Part shown: in pieces, positions 18,814-27,533 of the stretch
How positions within the stretch are numbered: the first letter of the stretch is position 1
Layout of the letters: the number at the start of each line of letters is the position of its first letter
DNA from: Pedobacter kyungheensis
GTDB lineage: Bacteria > Bacteroidota > Bacteroidia > Sphingobacteriales > Sphingobacteriaceae
Reading direction: 5' to 3'
NCBI RefSeq assembly: GCF_000812965.1
Contig: NZ_JSYN01000010.1
Coordinates: forward strand, 62,001 to 126,000
Length of the DNA: 64,000 bases
Position numbers and translations under genes: made by a program
Notes under the pieces: model-generated
The model's database searches: none
The model's input: the letters and a program-made list of their open reading frames with translations, nothing else
What the model was told of the DNA's origin: nothing

Positions 18814-19461
18814 TCAGATGATGAAATGGATATAATCTTTAAAAGTGTTTTTCAACTGTTTTAGTGCCCTTCTGATGTGCTGTTCTATGGTATTTTCGGA
18901 AAGGCCGAGTTTGAGTCCGATTTCTTTGTTTGACAGGTGTTCTTTCCGGCTTAATTCGAAAACAAGCTGGCACTGTGGGGGTAGTTTTTTAATCTCCAGA
19001 TTAACCCGTTCTTCAAATTCTTTGGCCTCGATCTGTTCAATGGTCGAGTGATCTACATCCGCGCCGGCATGCGTAATGTGCGCAATAAATTTCTGATCAG
19101 ACGATTCCTTTCTGTAATAACTGAAAATCTTATTCTTAAGACTAACATACAGATAAGCTGGAATAGAAATTTCGGGAGGCAGGGTTGCTTTCTTCTTGTA
19201 AAAACTAATGAAGGTATCCTGTACCAGATCCTCTGCCAGTTCCTTATCGGGCAACTTTTTTTTTGCTACAGCGAGCATTGGCACAACATACTTTTTATAA
19301 AGTAATCCAAAAGCCTCCTCGTTGCCATCTTTCCACAACAAAAATAACTCAGAATCGCTATTTGAAGAATTTATCACACTATGCCCCAGTTGTTTTGGAG
19401 AAATCAAATATGAATTTAAATAATTACATATCCAAATCGTTACAAACTTTAAGCTCAACAT
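18814..19461 (-). CDS. ECF sigma-70 factor (FecI-like)
   Basis: 215 aa as drawn. Region 2 includes EEAFGLLYKKYV and the ELAEDLVQDTFISFYKK core. Region 4 has LPPQCQLVFELSRKEHLSNKEIG and a helix-turn-helix in LGLSENTIEQHIRRALKQL. The first 28 residues are unlike the family, so translation may instead start at a GTG at 19377, giving about 187 aa. It should direct RNA polymerase to the downstream fecR-susC-susD unit, controlled by the adjacent FecR. A 163-bp spacer separates it from fecR. Confidence 0.9.
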   Translation of the reverse strand: MLSLKFVTIWICNYLNSYLISPKQLGHSVINSSNSDSELFLLWKDGNEEAFGLLYKKYVVPMLAVAKKKLPDKELAEDLVQDTFISFYKKKATLPPEISIPAYLYVSLKNKIFSYYRKESSDQKFIAHITHAGADVDHSTIEQIEAKEFEERVNLEIKKLPPQCQLVFELSRKEHLSNKEIGLKLGLSENTIEQHIRRALKQLKNTFKDYIHFII

Positions 19462-19474
19462 TTTGTTCCATCGC

Positions 19475-19511
19475 AGAAAAAATGCATACAGGTAAAATCC
19501 CTGTATGCATT
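19475..19511 (-). terminator. Intrinsic terminator after the porP gene
   Basis: ATGCATACAGG and CCTGTATGCAT (within 19482-19510) form an 11-bp stem with a 7-nt loop. On the minus strand the stem is followed by six T. It separates the GDPD-lectin-PorP unit from the sigma-factor gene. Confidence 0.85.
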
Positions 19512-19541
19512 TGGTTAATACGCTGAAGAACCGTTTGGCAG

Positions 19542-20468
19542 CTACTGTTTCTTTGCAATATTTACCCTGGCATTGATCTCAAAATCGCCGTTGGTATAAC
19601 CTCCTATTGCAGCAGTAGCCATATTATAATAAGCGGTAAAGTGTAAAAAAGATTTATAGGTTGCCCCGATACCGAAGGTGATATTTTTGGTACTGTGATA
19701 CATCATTATTGCCGACAATTTATCATTTATAAATGTCGCATTTAAGCCGGCATCCCACAAGCTATCAAATCCCTTTATTCCCCTCACTACACCTTTGGGC
19801 ACTAATGTTACACTATTCATATCCGATCCCAGCAAAAAACGATAACTCACCGCAGCGTAAAATGTAGGTTTATCTACAAAGTTCAGGTCATCTTTCCTGA
19901 AAACAGAACGCAGGTTTGGAATTGCGCCTTCAACAGTTAAGTTCTCTGAGGTATACGAAAGGCCAAAATCGCCATCAAGGTAATATCCCCTTTCGTTAAA
20001 ACGGGCGATAGCAGGATCGTTAATATCACTGTTGGTGATGCTGTTTAAATCCAGTTTATCCTGACTGGTACCGAAAGAAATACCGAAATTCAGCTTTTGG
20101 CTATCGCTGTTTAAAGGTAAGTGATAGGCGAAAGTACCCACTGCTTTGGTACGCTGTATACCTCCCGATTTTTCATTATAGATATTTACGCCCCAGCCGA
20201 TCTTATCTGCCTGTTTATCTAAGGTGATGCTTTGGGTAACCGGTGCACCTGGAATATTGGACCACTGTTTGCGCAAACTTCCGTTGATGTTAAAACCCTG
20301 ATCAATACCTGCCATTGATGGATTTGCCAGATAACGGTTCTGGAAGTATTGCGCATTGAGCGGGAGTACCTGGGCCCTGGCCTGGTTGGAGAATAAAATC
20401 CCGACCCAAGCTACAAACCCTAAGTATAGTGCCAGCTGATATTTTTTAAACTTGCCCATATAGCCCAT
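19542..20468 (-). CDS. PorP/SprF-family T9SS outer-membrane protein
   Basis: 308 aa with a signal peptide (cleavage near ARAQ). The start of the mature protein, LNAQYFQNRYLANPSMAGIDQG, is the PorP/SprF hallmark. The rest is beta-rich with alternating barrel strands and GVNIYNEKSGGIQRTKA. PorP/SprF proteins work with the type IX secretion system and are usually paired with a cargo bearing a type-B (CHU_C) C-terminal domain. That cargo is the gene directly upstream, coupled by a TAATG overlap at 20466-20470. It is therefore the dedicated outer-membrane partner or anchor for the lectin protein. Confidence 0.93.
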   Translation of the reverse strand: MGYMGKFKKYQLALYLGFVAWVGILFSNQARAQVLPLNAQYFQNRYLANPSMAGIDQGFNINGSLRKQWSNIPGAPVTQSITLDKQADKIGWGVNIYNEKSGGIQRTKAVGTFAYHLPLNSDSQKLNFGISFGTSQDKLDLNSITNSDINDPAIARFNERGYYLDGDFGLSYTSENLTVEGAIPNLRSVFRKDDLNFVDKPTFYAAVSYRFLLGSDMNSVTLVPKGVVRGIKGFDSLWDAGLNATFINDKLSAIMMYHSTKNITFGIGATYKSFLHFTAYYNMATAAIGGYTNGDFEINARVNIAKKQ

Positions 20469-23400
20469 TAATTTCTGATGACGTTGATGAAACCTTTAAT
20501 TGTAGGGCTGCCATCGCCCGGATCAATCACATAGTAGTACGTTCCTTCGCTTAACAGGCTGCCATTTATACTCGCATCCCAATCGTTTGCATAACGTTTT
20601 TTACTGTATAAAACCCGGCCCACCTTATCAAATATCTTAATGCTGTTATTTGGGTAGTATTCAATGTTCTTTATAATAAATTTATCATTATTACCATCTC
20701 CATTTGGACTGACCAAAGTACTCGCCTCCAGCTGGTGTGTATCCGGATTGTTTGGAACAGACAAACTGTTTTTCATTGATAACGCAGATGTGTTTGAAGA
20801 TGAAGGAGTAGCAACGTGTGGTACCCATAGCGCACCATCCGCACCACCATAATTCCATTGAACGACGGCTGAGGAGGAGCTTGTAGAGTTATTAACTATT
20901 GCATATTTTCCTGAATTTTCGTTAGCTATCCGCCAGTAATCCTGGTTTGGAGCCGCGGCTTGAAAAATAATCCATCTGCCATTGGCGGCTGTTTGATTTG
21001 CCTGCCACTGCCATATCACTGCCCCATTATCTAGAGAGCTAAATTCAACCGCCAGAAGTTTATTCGTCATTGAATTGAACAACTGGTATTTGCCGTCGGC
21101 CTGCCGGTTTAAATTCCAGAGGTTCCAACCGAAAACCTCAAGTTCAAGAATTTGTACTGCAGCCGCTCCATTAGTTGAATTTCTCGGACTAAGATCAAGA
21201 AACATCCCGCTATGCTTATTCGAGAACCCTGCCTGGGTTAGCACCTGTCCATTCACTTTAGGAGTGATGTCAACTTCCTGGAACTGCCAGTCGCCATTTG
21301 GCCCATTCTCCCAATATTGAAATACCTGGGCACCGTAAGCTGACGACGCGTTCTGAACAACAATCGGTTTACCTGTAAGTGCATTAGAAATGTGAAAATA
21401 ACCTGGCGTGGACCTTAATTCAGATATAATCCATTTTTGATAATCATTTTGCTGCTGTTTTTTTTGTCTTAACCCAACCTCGTCAGCTGAAAGGTTAGCC
21501 ACACTATTATCCAATTGAAGCGATTTACCTGTATAAAAATTCACAATATCGTATCTGCCTTCACCATCTTTAATCAGTTTAAAAAGATGGCCGGCACCGC
21601 TAAAAGCTTCAATGTTTTGCTTGGCTGCCGTATTGTTATCATTATTAAAATCACTTAAACTCAGGTATTGTCCACTGTTCCTGTTAACAATTCTATAAAC
21701 CTTCCCCGGCGCCAGTACTGGTGTGGTATTGCTTTCCTGAAAGGACCAGGCACCATTCATGCCGTCTTCACCGGACCACTGAAAGATAGGGTCGCCACTA
21801 GTGGTAGATCCTCCTGTTATTACCATTATTTTGCCACTATTGGCATTTGCGATATAATAACAACGGTTGGAACTATTCGAATAAGAGGGCTCAAATATCC
21901 GCCACTTTCCTTGTATGTAATCACCCTGATCCCATTGGGTAATCAAAGCACCGTTATCAAACGAAGCATCGTTTACCTGGAGTTGTTTATCGGTCAGTTT
22001 GCTAATCATTTGATACAGCCCCTTATCATCTTTTTTTAGCTTCCATACCTGGGTCGCTCCCGCATAGCCATCGCTGTTCTGATTGATACCTGTACCATTG
22101 CTCAAACCATAGCTGGTAAGCGTTGTAGTTAATCCACTTCTTTTGTTTACAATGAAAAAATCCTTATCCTCGCTAAAATCAGGCAGAGATACCTCTTCAA
22201 ATATCCATTGAGAATTCTCTTCACCACTATCATACTGAATAATGTTTGCCCATTCAGTTGGAAGTGCATCTTTTACTACAGCAAATTTACCACTATATGC
22301 ATTTTGCAGTCTGAACGATCCGTTTGGCGCATCAATCAAGTGCCACCTTGCATCGGGCGTAGTCGGCGATTCCCTTTCCCATACAGATACACGTATACCA
22401 TTATCGGTAGAGTATGAGGCGAGCGCTAATAACTTCCCATTAAAAACGTTTTTAATCCTTACATTTCCGGATGACAGGGGGATAACCTGCCACAGACAGC
22501 TAGAACCGGCATAACGTTCAGGGCGTTGTACGGCATCATTATCATCAGTCCAATTGAAATCGGTCAGACTCAGGTAAAGGCCACTATTTACGTTTTTAAT
22601 CCGGTATATTTTACCGGTAACCGGGCGAGGGCTACTGCCTGGAGGCACCAGATCATTATTATGTATTTGTTGCACCTGCGCTTTGCTTACCGTGTCGCTA
22701 TACATTTTAAAATCATCCATGTAGGCGATAGCACTCCCCCCCTCCATGCTATATGCACCCAGAGTAACGATAAAATTATTGTCGATGCTTTGCGTACCCA
22801 TATAGGTCATGCCACAAACCATATTGCCATCGGGTTTGTACATATATATTCTGGTAAAGTATTGACTTGCAGTAGTAATAATATGGTACCATCCTCGTTG
22901 GTCAAATTGGATAGGTTCGTAATTCCATAAATACCAGTTTGAATAAACACCAGCTGTATTTTTAATATAACGGTCAAGGCCCAATGTAGCCCAATTTTTG
23001 GCAATGCCGTTATAGTTTAGCACTCTATTTTGGTCGTGCAGGTTAAATATTTGCTCGTAAATACTACCGGTAGGAAATGGCACAGGACCTGAAGGTATGG
23101 AATCTGCTAAATCACAATATACCCATACCGATACCGTGAATTTGGTATTATAAGCATCAGGGTATGAAGTACTCTTACTCAGTTTTATCCCTGTTCCCTG
23201 GTTAGTCTGGTTAGATGATTGAAAAAATGTAGCTCCGTTTTGTATACCAAAACGGTCGAAAGCACCCACCAGTGTTCCCGAAACTGTCCCGGTTTGGCCG
23301 GTGGTCGCATCATAAGCACTACCATCGTCAAGGTTTAGCTGATGAACAAGTGGGGGTAAAGCTTGTGCATGGCTTTGGCTTGCCACCGAAAGTATCAGAA

Positions 23401-23497
23401 AGATGAACATCAGCAGCGGGCGCATATAAATAGCCATTTTGTTATATAGTTGTATGGTCCAATTATGAACTATTCTATTTGTATTCATAACAATCAT
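20468..23497 (-). CDS. T9SS-secreted multi-ricin-lectin protein with CHU_C C-terminal domain
   Basis: 1009 aa. The signal peptide (MRPLLMFIFLILSVASQSHA) sits about 25 residues in, so the true start may be one of the internal Met codons. A LamG/concanavalin-like domain covers about 50-275. Several ricin-type beta-trefoil (CBM13-like) units follow from about 290 to 910, with repeated words such as YRIKNVNSGLYLSL, YRIVNRNSGQYLSL and IANENSGKYAIV. The end (about 925-1009) is a CHU_C/gliding-type T9SS sorting domain with SPNGDGNNDKF and the final YYYVIDPGDGSPTIKGF. No catalytic domain is recognised. It is probably a cell-surface sugar-binding adhesin, lying between GDPD and PorP. Confidence 0.85.
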   Translation of the reverse strand: MIVMNTNRIVHNWTIQLYNKMAIYMRPLLMFIFLILSVASQSHAQALPPLVHQLNLDDGSAYDATTGQTGTVSGTLVGAFDRFGIQNGATFFQSSNQTNQGTGIKLSKSTSYPDAYNTKFTVSVWVYCDLADSIPSGPVPFPTGSIYEQIFNLHDQNRVLNYNGIAKNWATLGLDRYIKNTAGVYSNWYLWNYEPIQFDQRGWYHIITTASQYFTRIYMYKPDGNMVCGMTYMGTQSIDNNFIVTLGAYSMEGGSAIAYMDDFKMYSDTVSKAQVQQIHNNDLVPPGSSPRPVTGKIYRIKNVNSGLYLSLTDFNWTDDNDAVQRPERYAGSSCLWQVIPLSSGNVRIKNVFNGKLLALASYSTDNGIRVSVWERESPTTPDARWHLIDAPNGSFRLQNAYSGKFAVVKDALPTEWANIIQYDSGEENSQWIFEEVSLPDFSEDKDFFIVNKRSGLTTTLTSYGLSNGTGINQNSDGYAGATQVWKLKKDDKGLYQMISKLTDKQLQVNDASFDNGALITQWDQGDYIQGKWRIFEPSYSNSSNRCYYIANANSGKIMVITGGSTTSGDPIFQWSGEDGMNGAWSFQESNTTPVLAPGKVYRIVNRNSGQYLSLSDFNNDNNTAAKQNIEAFSGAGHLFKLIKDGEGRYDIVNFYTGKSLQLDNSVANLSADEVGLRQKKQQQNDYQKWIISELRSTPGYFHISNALTGKPIVVQNASSAYGAQVFQYWENGPNGDWQFQEVDITPKVNGQVLTQAGFSNKHSGMFLDLSPRNSTNGAAAVQILELEVFGWNLWNLNRQADGKYQLFNSMTNKLLAVEFSSLDNGAVIWQWQANQTAANGRWIIFQAAAPNQDYWRIANENSGKYAIVNNSTSSSSAVVQWNYGGADGALWVPHVATPSSSNTSALSMKNSLSVPNNPDTHQLEASTLVSPNGDGNNDKFIIKNIEYYPNNSIKIFDKVGRVLYSKKRYANDWDASINGSLLSEGTYYYVIDPGDGSPTIKGFINVIRN

Positions 23498-23508
23498 ATT
23501 TTAAGCGG

Positions 23509-24573
23509 TTAATTATTTGTATTTCTTTTTCCGTATACTTCGAGGAACTTCTTGAGCACTTCCAGCCGATCTGAAATCACTACATTAGGACTTCCCGTAT
23601 CCATTAACCATTGCCAGTTACCCCGATTATCAGAGCCATCGAGCTTTAACACACGCCACACCGCCGCTCCCGGCGACCAGTTACCCTCGCAGGTTTCGGG
23701 CCATTCGGGAAACTGGATCACCAGTCTGTTTTTGTCCCTCAGATAGGCCAGAATATTGGTATATGATTTCCCATCTATCGTAACCGCACGGGTGAGCATG
23801 GCATCGGTTGATTTAAAATAAATCATTTCAAATCCCGGGCAGCCGGCATCGACAAAAAGTTTAATCGTATCCTGAAGACCTGTACTGGCATCATAGCGTT
23901 CGCCAAAAATGGTAGGGGTGTACATTTTGAGCAACTGATCGCCTGGCACACTGGGAAAAGCATTCTTTAAGCCCTGAGGCGTGCCAAAGGTTTGATAGGT
24001 TGTTTTAAAAGTAACCATTTGGTCCATTCCAAGCTGATGGACAAGGGTATATACCTTATCAAAAAAGCGGTCTGCCTTATCAATACTTACCAGTATACCT
24101 TTAGTTTTGCAGAGCTGTAATACCTGTCGTAAGGTTGGAATAGGTGAACTGGTTAGCACACCTTCAGTATTCCTGAGCCGCAGGTTTTTTAAATCATTCC
24201 AGCTTTTATAAAAATTCCAGTTAGCATCCCTTACCACGCCTTTGCCATTCGTCAGCCTTTCTAAGGTCCAGTCATGAAAAACGTAGAGTGTATCATCGGT
24301 TGTTAGTTTAACATCCACTTCCATCATTTCTACGCCAAAGTCTGCGGCGGCCTGAAACGCTGCCATTGAGCCCTCCGGGTAATCTTTCCAATAACCGCGA
24401 TGTGCCGATAATAAGGTGTAGTTGGGAAAGGATTTAGGACAATTAAAAAGTTTTAAATTCCGCTGTAAAGGGTCTGTGGGTAATGGCCCTGTACAATCGA
24501 ATGTTTGCGCGTAGCTTTGCTGCACAAACAAAAATAAAACAAATAATATGATAAAGTAGGCTAATTTAGTCAT
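23509..24573 (-). CDS. Secreted glycerophosphodiester phosphodiesterase
   Basis: 354 aa with a clear signal peptide (MTKLAYFIILFVLFLFVQQS). The GDPD TIM-barrel motifs are present: SAHRGYWKDYPEGS (catalytic His and Arg), then VEMMEVDVKLTTDDTLYVFHDWTLERLTNG with the Glu/Asp metal ligands and second catalytic His. It should cleave glycerophosphodiesters to glycerol-3-phosphate plus an alcohol outside the cytoplasm. The lectin cargo starts 11 bp downstream, so the three genes look like one operon. Its product would be a substrate for the PafA phosphatase about 12 kb further on the same strand. Confidence 0.9.
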   Translation of the reverse strand: MTKLAYFIILFVLFLFVQQSYAQTFDCTGPLPTDPLQRNLKLFNCPKSFPNYTLLSAHRGYWKDYPEGSMAAFQAAADFGVEMMEVDVKLTTDDTLYVFHDWTLERLTNGKGVVRDANWNFYKSWNDLKNLRLRNTEGVLTSSPIPTLRQVLQLCKTKGILVSIDKADRFFDKVYTLVHQLGMDQMVTFKTTYQTFGTPQGLKNAFPSVPGDQLLKMYTPTIFGERYDASTGLQDTIKLFVDAGCPGFEMIYFKSTDAMLTRAVTIDGKSYTNILAYLRDKNRLVIQFPEWPETCEGNWSPGAAVWRVLKLDGSDNRGNWQWLMDTGSPNVVISDRLEVLKKFLEVYGKRNTNN

Positions 24574-24984
24574 AAAATTGAATTTAAAGGTTAATATATT
24601 AGATTCGATATTGTGCTAAAAAAGGAAAGCAAGCGCATAAGAAATAGCTTAAAAAACTTTAAAAGACAGCTTTTAATGAATTTTACCCTAAACTAAAAAT
24701 AACCGGACAATGAAAAAATAGATACTAGATAGAAAGGCTATAATAAACGATGAATAGGCATAATTACTAGATGAAACATATAACTAAGAGTATTAAGAAA
24801 TAAAATAAATAATACATAAAATTATTCAATAATGATACATAATAATTCTAAATAGCTATAAATAGATTATCAATTTAAAGGCTTTTGTTTCAAACGCATA
24901 ACGTATATGATGCTGTATGATCAAAGTTTTTGTATCTTTATTAAGTTATTATGCTAATCATTTAAACCCGTGTAATTCCCTATT
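24574..24984. other. AT-rich divergent spacer
   Basis: 411 bp between GDPD (leftward) and the DUF1304 gene (rightward), very A/T-rich with no coding sequence or long inverted repeat. It must contain the promoters of both units, but I could not find a convincing TTTG-N19-TAnnTTTG pair. Confidence 0.6.
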
Positions 24985-25344
24985 ATGCAGATAGCAGCAC
25001 AAATCATGATCGGGCTTATTGCCCTTATCCACATCTATATCCTTTGGCTCGAAATGTTTGCCTGGACAACCAGAGCGCCCAGGGTTTTTAAAACCATTCC
25101 TAAAGATTTATTTGCCCCTACCAAAACACTGGCTGCAAATCAGGGCCTGTACAATGGCTTTTTAGCGGCAGGTTTAATCTGGTCGTTATGCATAAGCGAT
25201 CACCATTGGCGCCTGTATGTAGCGATATTCTTTTTAACCTGCGTAATTATTGCCGGTATTTATGGTGCAGCTACAGCCAGTAAGAAAATTTTGTATGTGC
25301 AATCTATCCCTGCACTCATTGCAATTATTTTATTGCATTTGTAA
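24985..25344 (+). CDS. DUF1304 family membrane protein
   Basis: 119 aa with four predicted membrane helices (about 5-25, 50-68, 75-95 and 100-118). The family features LWLEMFAWTTRAPRVF near 20-35 and TKTLAANQGLYNGFLAAGL near 47-65 are clear. The biochemical role of DUF1304 is not established. The neighbouring gene starts 66 bp downstream on the same strand, so co-transcription is possible but not certain. Confidence 0.88.
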   Translation: MQIAAQIMIGLIALIHIYILWLEMFAWTTRAPRVFKTIPKDLFAPTKTLAANQGLYNGFLAAGLIWSLCISDHHWRLYVAIFFLTCVIIAGIYGAATASKKILYVQSIPALIAIILLHL

Positions 25345-25410
25345 CCCTGTCTTAGCGGCTGGTGTCCGCACCAGCCGAAATAACTGCTCTACCAACCAAC
25401 ATCGTAGTAA

Positions 25411-25986
25411 ATGCCAAAATTATCAGCTCTCCTCCTCTTATTTACCTTGTTTGGTTTTAAAACAACCCACAACAACAGCATCCCTGCCGATAAAATCAAT
25501 GAGGCCTTAGCTTTTTGTAAGCAAAACAATATGGATACTTCCATCGCCATTATGGTTGATATGAGCATCCATTCTGGCAAAAACAGGCTCTTCGTTTACG
25601 ATTTTAAACAGAAAGTAATTACTGTAGAAGGCTTATGTGCCCATGGCGTTGGTGGCGGCAGCACGCCTACCAAAGTAATTTTTAGCAATAAAGTGGGGAG
25701 TTATTGTACTTCATTGGGAAAATATAAGGTACAGGGCCGTGCTTATAGCAACTGGGGCATTAATGTGCACTACAAAATGTATGGCCTGGAAGAAAGCAAC
25801 AGCAATGCCTTTAAAAGAATTGTGGTTTTACATTCGTATAGCCCCGTTCCTGATCATGAAATTTATCCTCAAACCCTGTTTGGACAAAGTGCCGGCTGTC
25901 CGGTTTTGGCAGATGCTACCATGCGAAAGGTAGACGCGTTGTTAAAAAACCGGAAAAAGCCGGTGTTGCTTTGGATATATGTTTAG
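25411..25986 (+). CDS. Murein L,D-transpeptidase catalytic-domain protein (YkuD_2-like)
   Basis: 191 aa with an N-terminal hydrophobic export segment. The catalytic region has VVLHSYSPVPDHEIYP supplying the His and SAGCPVL with the probable nucleophile Cys163. The motif GVGGGSTPTKVIFSNKVGSYCTSLGKYKV is typical of this branch of L,D-transpeptidase-like proteins. It probably acts on peptidoglycan peptides in the periplasm. No lipobox or peptidoglycan-binding domain is present. The family is mostly annotated by similarity, so the exact reaction is uncertain. Confidence 0.8.
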   Translation: MPKLSALLLLFTLFGFKTTHNNSIPADKINEALAFCKQNNMDTSIAIMVDMSIHSGKNRLFVYDFKQKVITVEGLCAHGVGGGSTPTKVIFSNKVGSYCTSLGKYKVQGRAYSNWGINVHYKMYGLEESNSNAFKRIVVLHSYSPVPDHEIYPQTLFGQSAGCPVLADATMRKVDALLKNRKKPVLLWIYV

Positions 25987-26015
25987 ATGAACAAAAATTA
26001 GCTTAAGCAGTAGGA

Positions 26016-26041
26016 GGTGCTGAAACAAGTTCAGCATGACG
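26016..26041 (+). repeat. TGACG-family palindromic repeat, uninterrupted copy
   Basis: GGTGCTGAA, ACAAG, TTCAGCATGACG. The TGCTGA/TCAGCA stem is the same as in the interrupted copy at 6955-6996 and corresponds to the CCCTGAA/TTCAGGG stem at 6921-6939. It lies between two convergent genes. Confidence 0.65.
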
Positions 26042-26056
26042 ATGAATTTTGTTAAA

Positions 26057-27244
26057 TTACAACTCCAGCAACCTTTCCAGATGGTGGTAATCAATTCCAA
26101 AATATGCTTTGCTCGCTTTAATTTTCTCTAAAACTTCCGCTTTACGCTCAGCGCTTAACGCTTTTCCCTTCACCCCTACCACAAGCACATTTTTCGGTGT
26201 ATGCGCGTCAGAAATAAACTCGAAAACCTTGGTTTTATAACCAAAATATTCTAAAATTAAAGCTCTGATGCCATCCGTAACCATCTCCGCCTGGCGTTCT
26301 AAAAAGATGCCGTATTTCGTTAAAAAAGAAACATCGTTTTTCGCTTTGTTTTTCTCCATTTCCCTGCGGATTTGTTTGTGGCAGCAGGGTGCAACCACAA
26401 TCAGCTCAGCATTGGCTTTAATACCTTTAAAAATAGCGTCATCCGTTGCCGTATCGCAGGCATGTAGCGCAATCAGCAAGTTTACATCGTTTGCCTGATA
26501 ATCTTCAATAGTTCCTTGTACAAAACGCAGTTGGGCAAAATCAGATTTAGCAGCAACCTGATTGCATAAATCTACCATATCCTGGCGGTATTCTACGCCA
26601 ATCACTTCCGTTTCCAGATGCAAAACCGAATGCAGGTAATCGTAAAGTGCAAAAGTTAAATAACCTTTGCCAGAGCCCATATCGGCAACCTTTTTAGTGG
26701 TGCCTGCAGGTAATTCCTTAATTAAGGCGCTTAAAATCTCGATATAGTGATTAATCTGACGGTATTTATCCTGTGCATTTTTAAATACCTTTCCTTCGGC
26801 ATCGGTAATTTTCAATTCCGTTAAATAAGGTTTCGAATCTGCTTTAATCAACCTTACCTTTTCCTGATCATGACTGGCCGATGGCACCGCTTTACCCGAT
26901 GCTTTGCTTTCTCTGAGCACCACTTTCCCATTATTCAGTTCTTCCAGAATCAGATCTTTATCGGTGGTAAATAAGGTTGCTATTTTAAAGCCATTATCCA
27001 GGTAAGCGGTAATTAAACTAATGGCTTCATCCAGATTGTAGTTTTTAACCACATCGCGGGTTTTATAACGATAGGTAAAGGCCAGTTTATCTTCGCGTTT
27101 AATCACCACCCTACGCATGAGGATTTGCTTTAAGGCTTCTTCTGTTCCTTTATAATTGCCAAGAGAAACCTTTACAAAAGTTCCGGCATCGAAACTTGCT
27201 TTTAAAGCGGCAATAAATTGTTCGGTATGGGCAGATACTGGCAT
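26057..27244 (-). CDS. SAM-dependent methyltransferase (Methyltransf_32-like)
   Basis: 395 aa cytoplasmic protein. The C-terminal half is a class I methyltransferase with the SAM-binding loop VADMGSGKGYLTFAL near 190-205. Further on come NLLIALHACDTATDDAI and VVAPCCHKQIRREM, the Cys-Cys-His signature of the Methyltransf_32 family. The N-terminal 150 residues include a possible RNA-binding region. Members are suspected RNA methyltransferases, but the substrate is not known. It stands alone, convergent with the L,D-transpeptidase gene. Confidence 0.8.
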   Translation of the reverse strand: MPVSAHTEQFIAALKASFDAGTFVKVSLGNYKGTEEALKQILMRRVVIKREDKLAFTYRYKTRDVVKNYNLDEAISLITAYLDNGFKIATLFTTDKDLILEELNNGKVVLRESKASGKAVPSASHDQEKVRLIKADSKPYLTELKITDAEGKVFKNAQDKYRQINHYIEILSALIKELPAGTTKKVADMGSGKGYLTFALYDYLHSVLHLETEVIGVEYRQDMVDLCNQVAAKSDFAQLRFVQGTIEDYQANDVNLLIALHACDTATDDAIFKGIKANAELIVVAPCCHKQIRREMEKNKAKNDVSFLTKYGIFLERQAEMVTDGIRALILEYFGYKTKVFEFISDAHTPKNVLVVGVKGKALSAERKAEVLEKIKASKAYFGIDYHHLERLLEL

Positions 27245-27503
27245 TGAATAAATTTAAGCTGCAAAGATAATCAAGTTTACGGGCTAATGTATAGCCTTGA
27301 AATAATGTAACAATAGAGCGACTATGCAAGGAATTTATGGAAGATGTGAGCGGGAAAAATTTAAACATTTCTATTAGAGGAACCGCTGAAGCTGCATTAA
27401 ACAAATGAATGACGTAATACGATTTAGAAACGCATAAAACTTCATTATCTATATTGATTCCAAAGAAGGCGATTGCTTTTATTTAAAAAAATTAAACTTT
27501 AGA

Positions 27504-27524
27504 TTAGATGTATTAAACATCTAA
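27504..27524. promoter_or_regulatory. Small hairpin next to the GMC oxidoreductase start
   Basis: TTAGATG and CATCTAA form a perfect 7-bp stem with a 7-nt loop, ending 9 bp before the ATG at 27534. It could be an operator or an mRNA structure masking the ribosome site. Confidence 0.35.
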
Positions 27525-27533
27525 CCATTTTAC

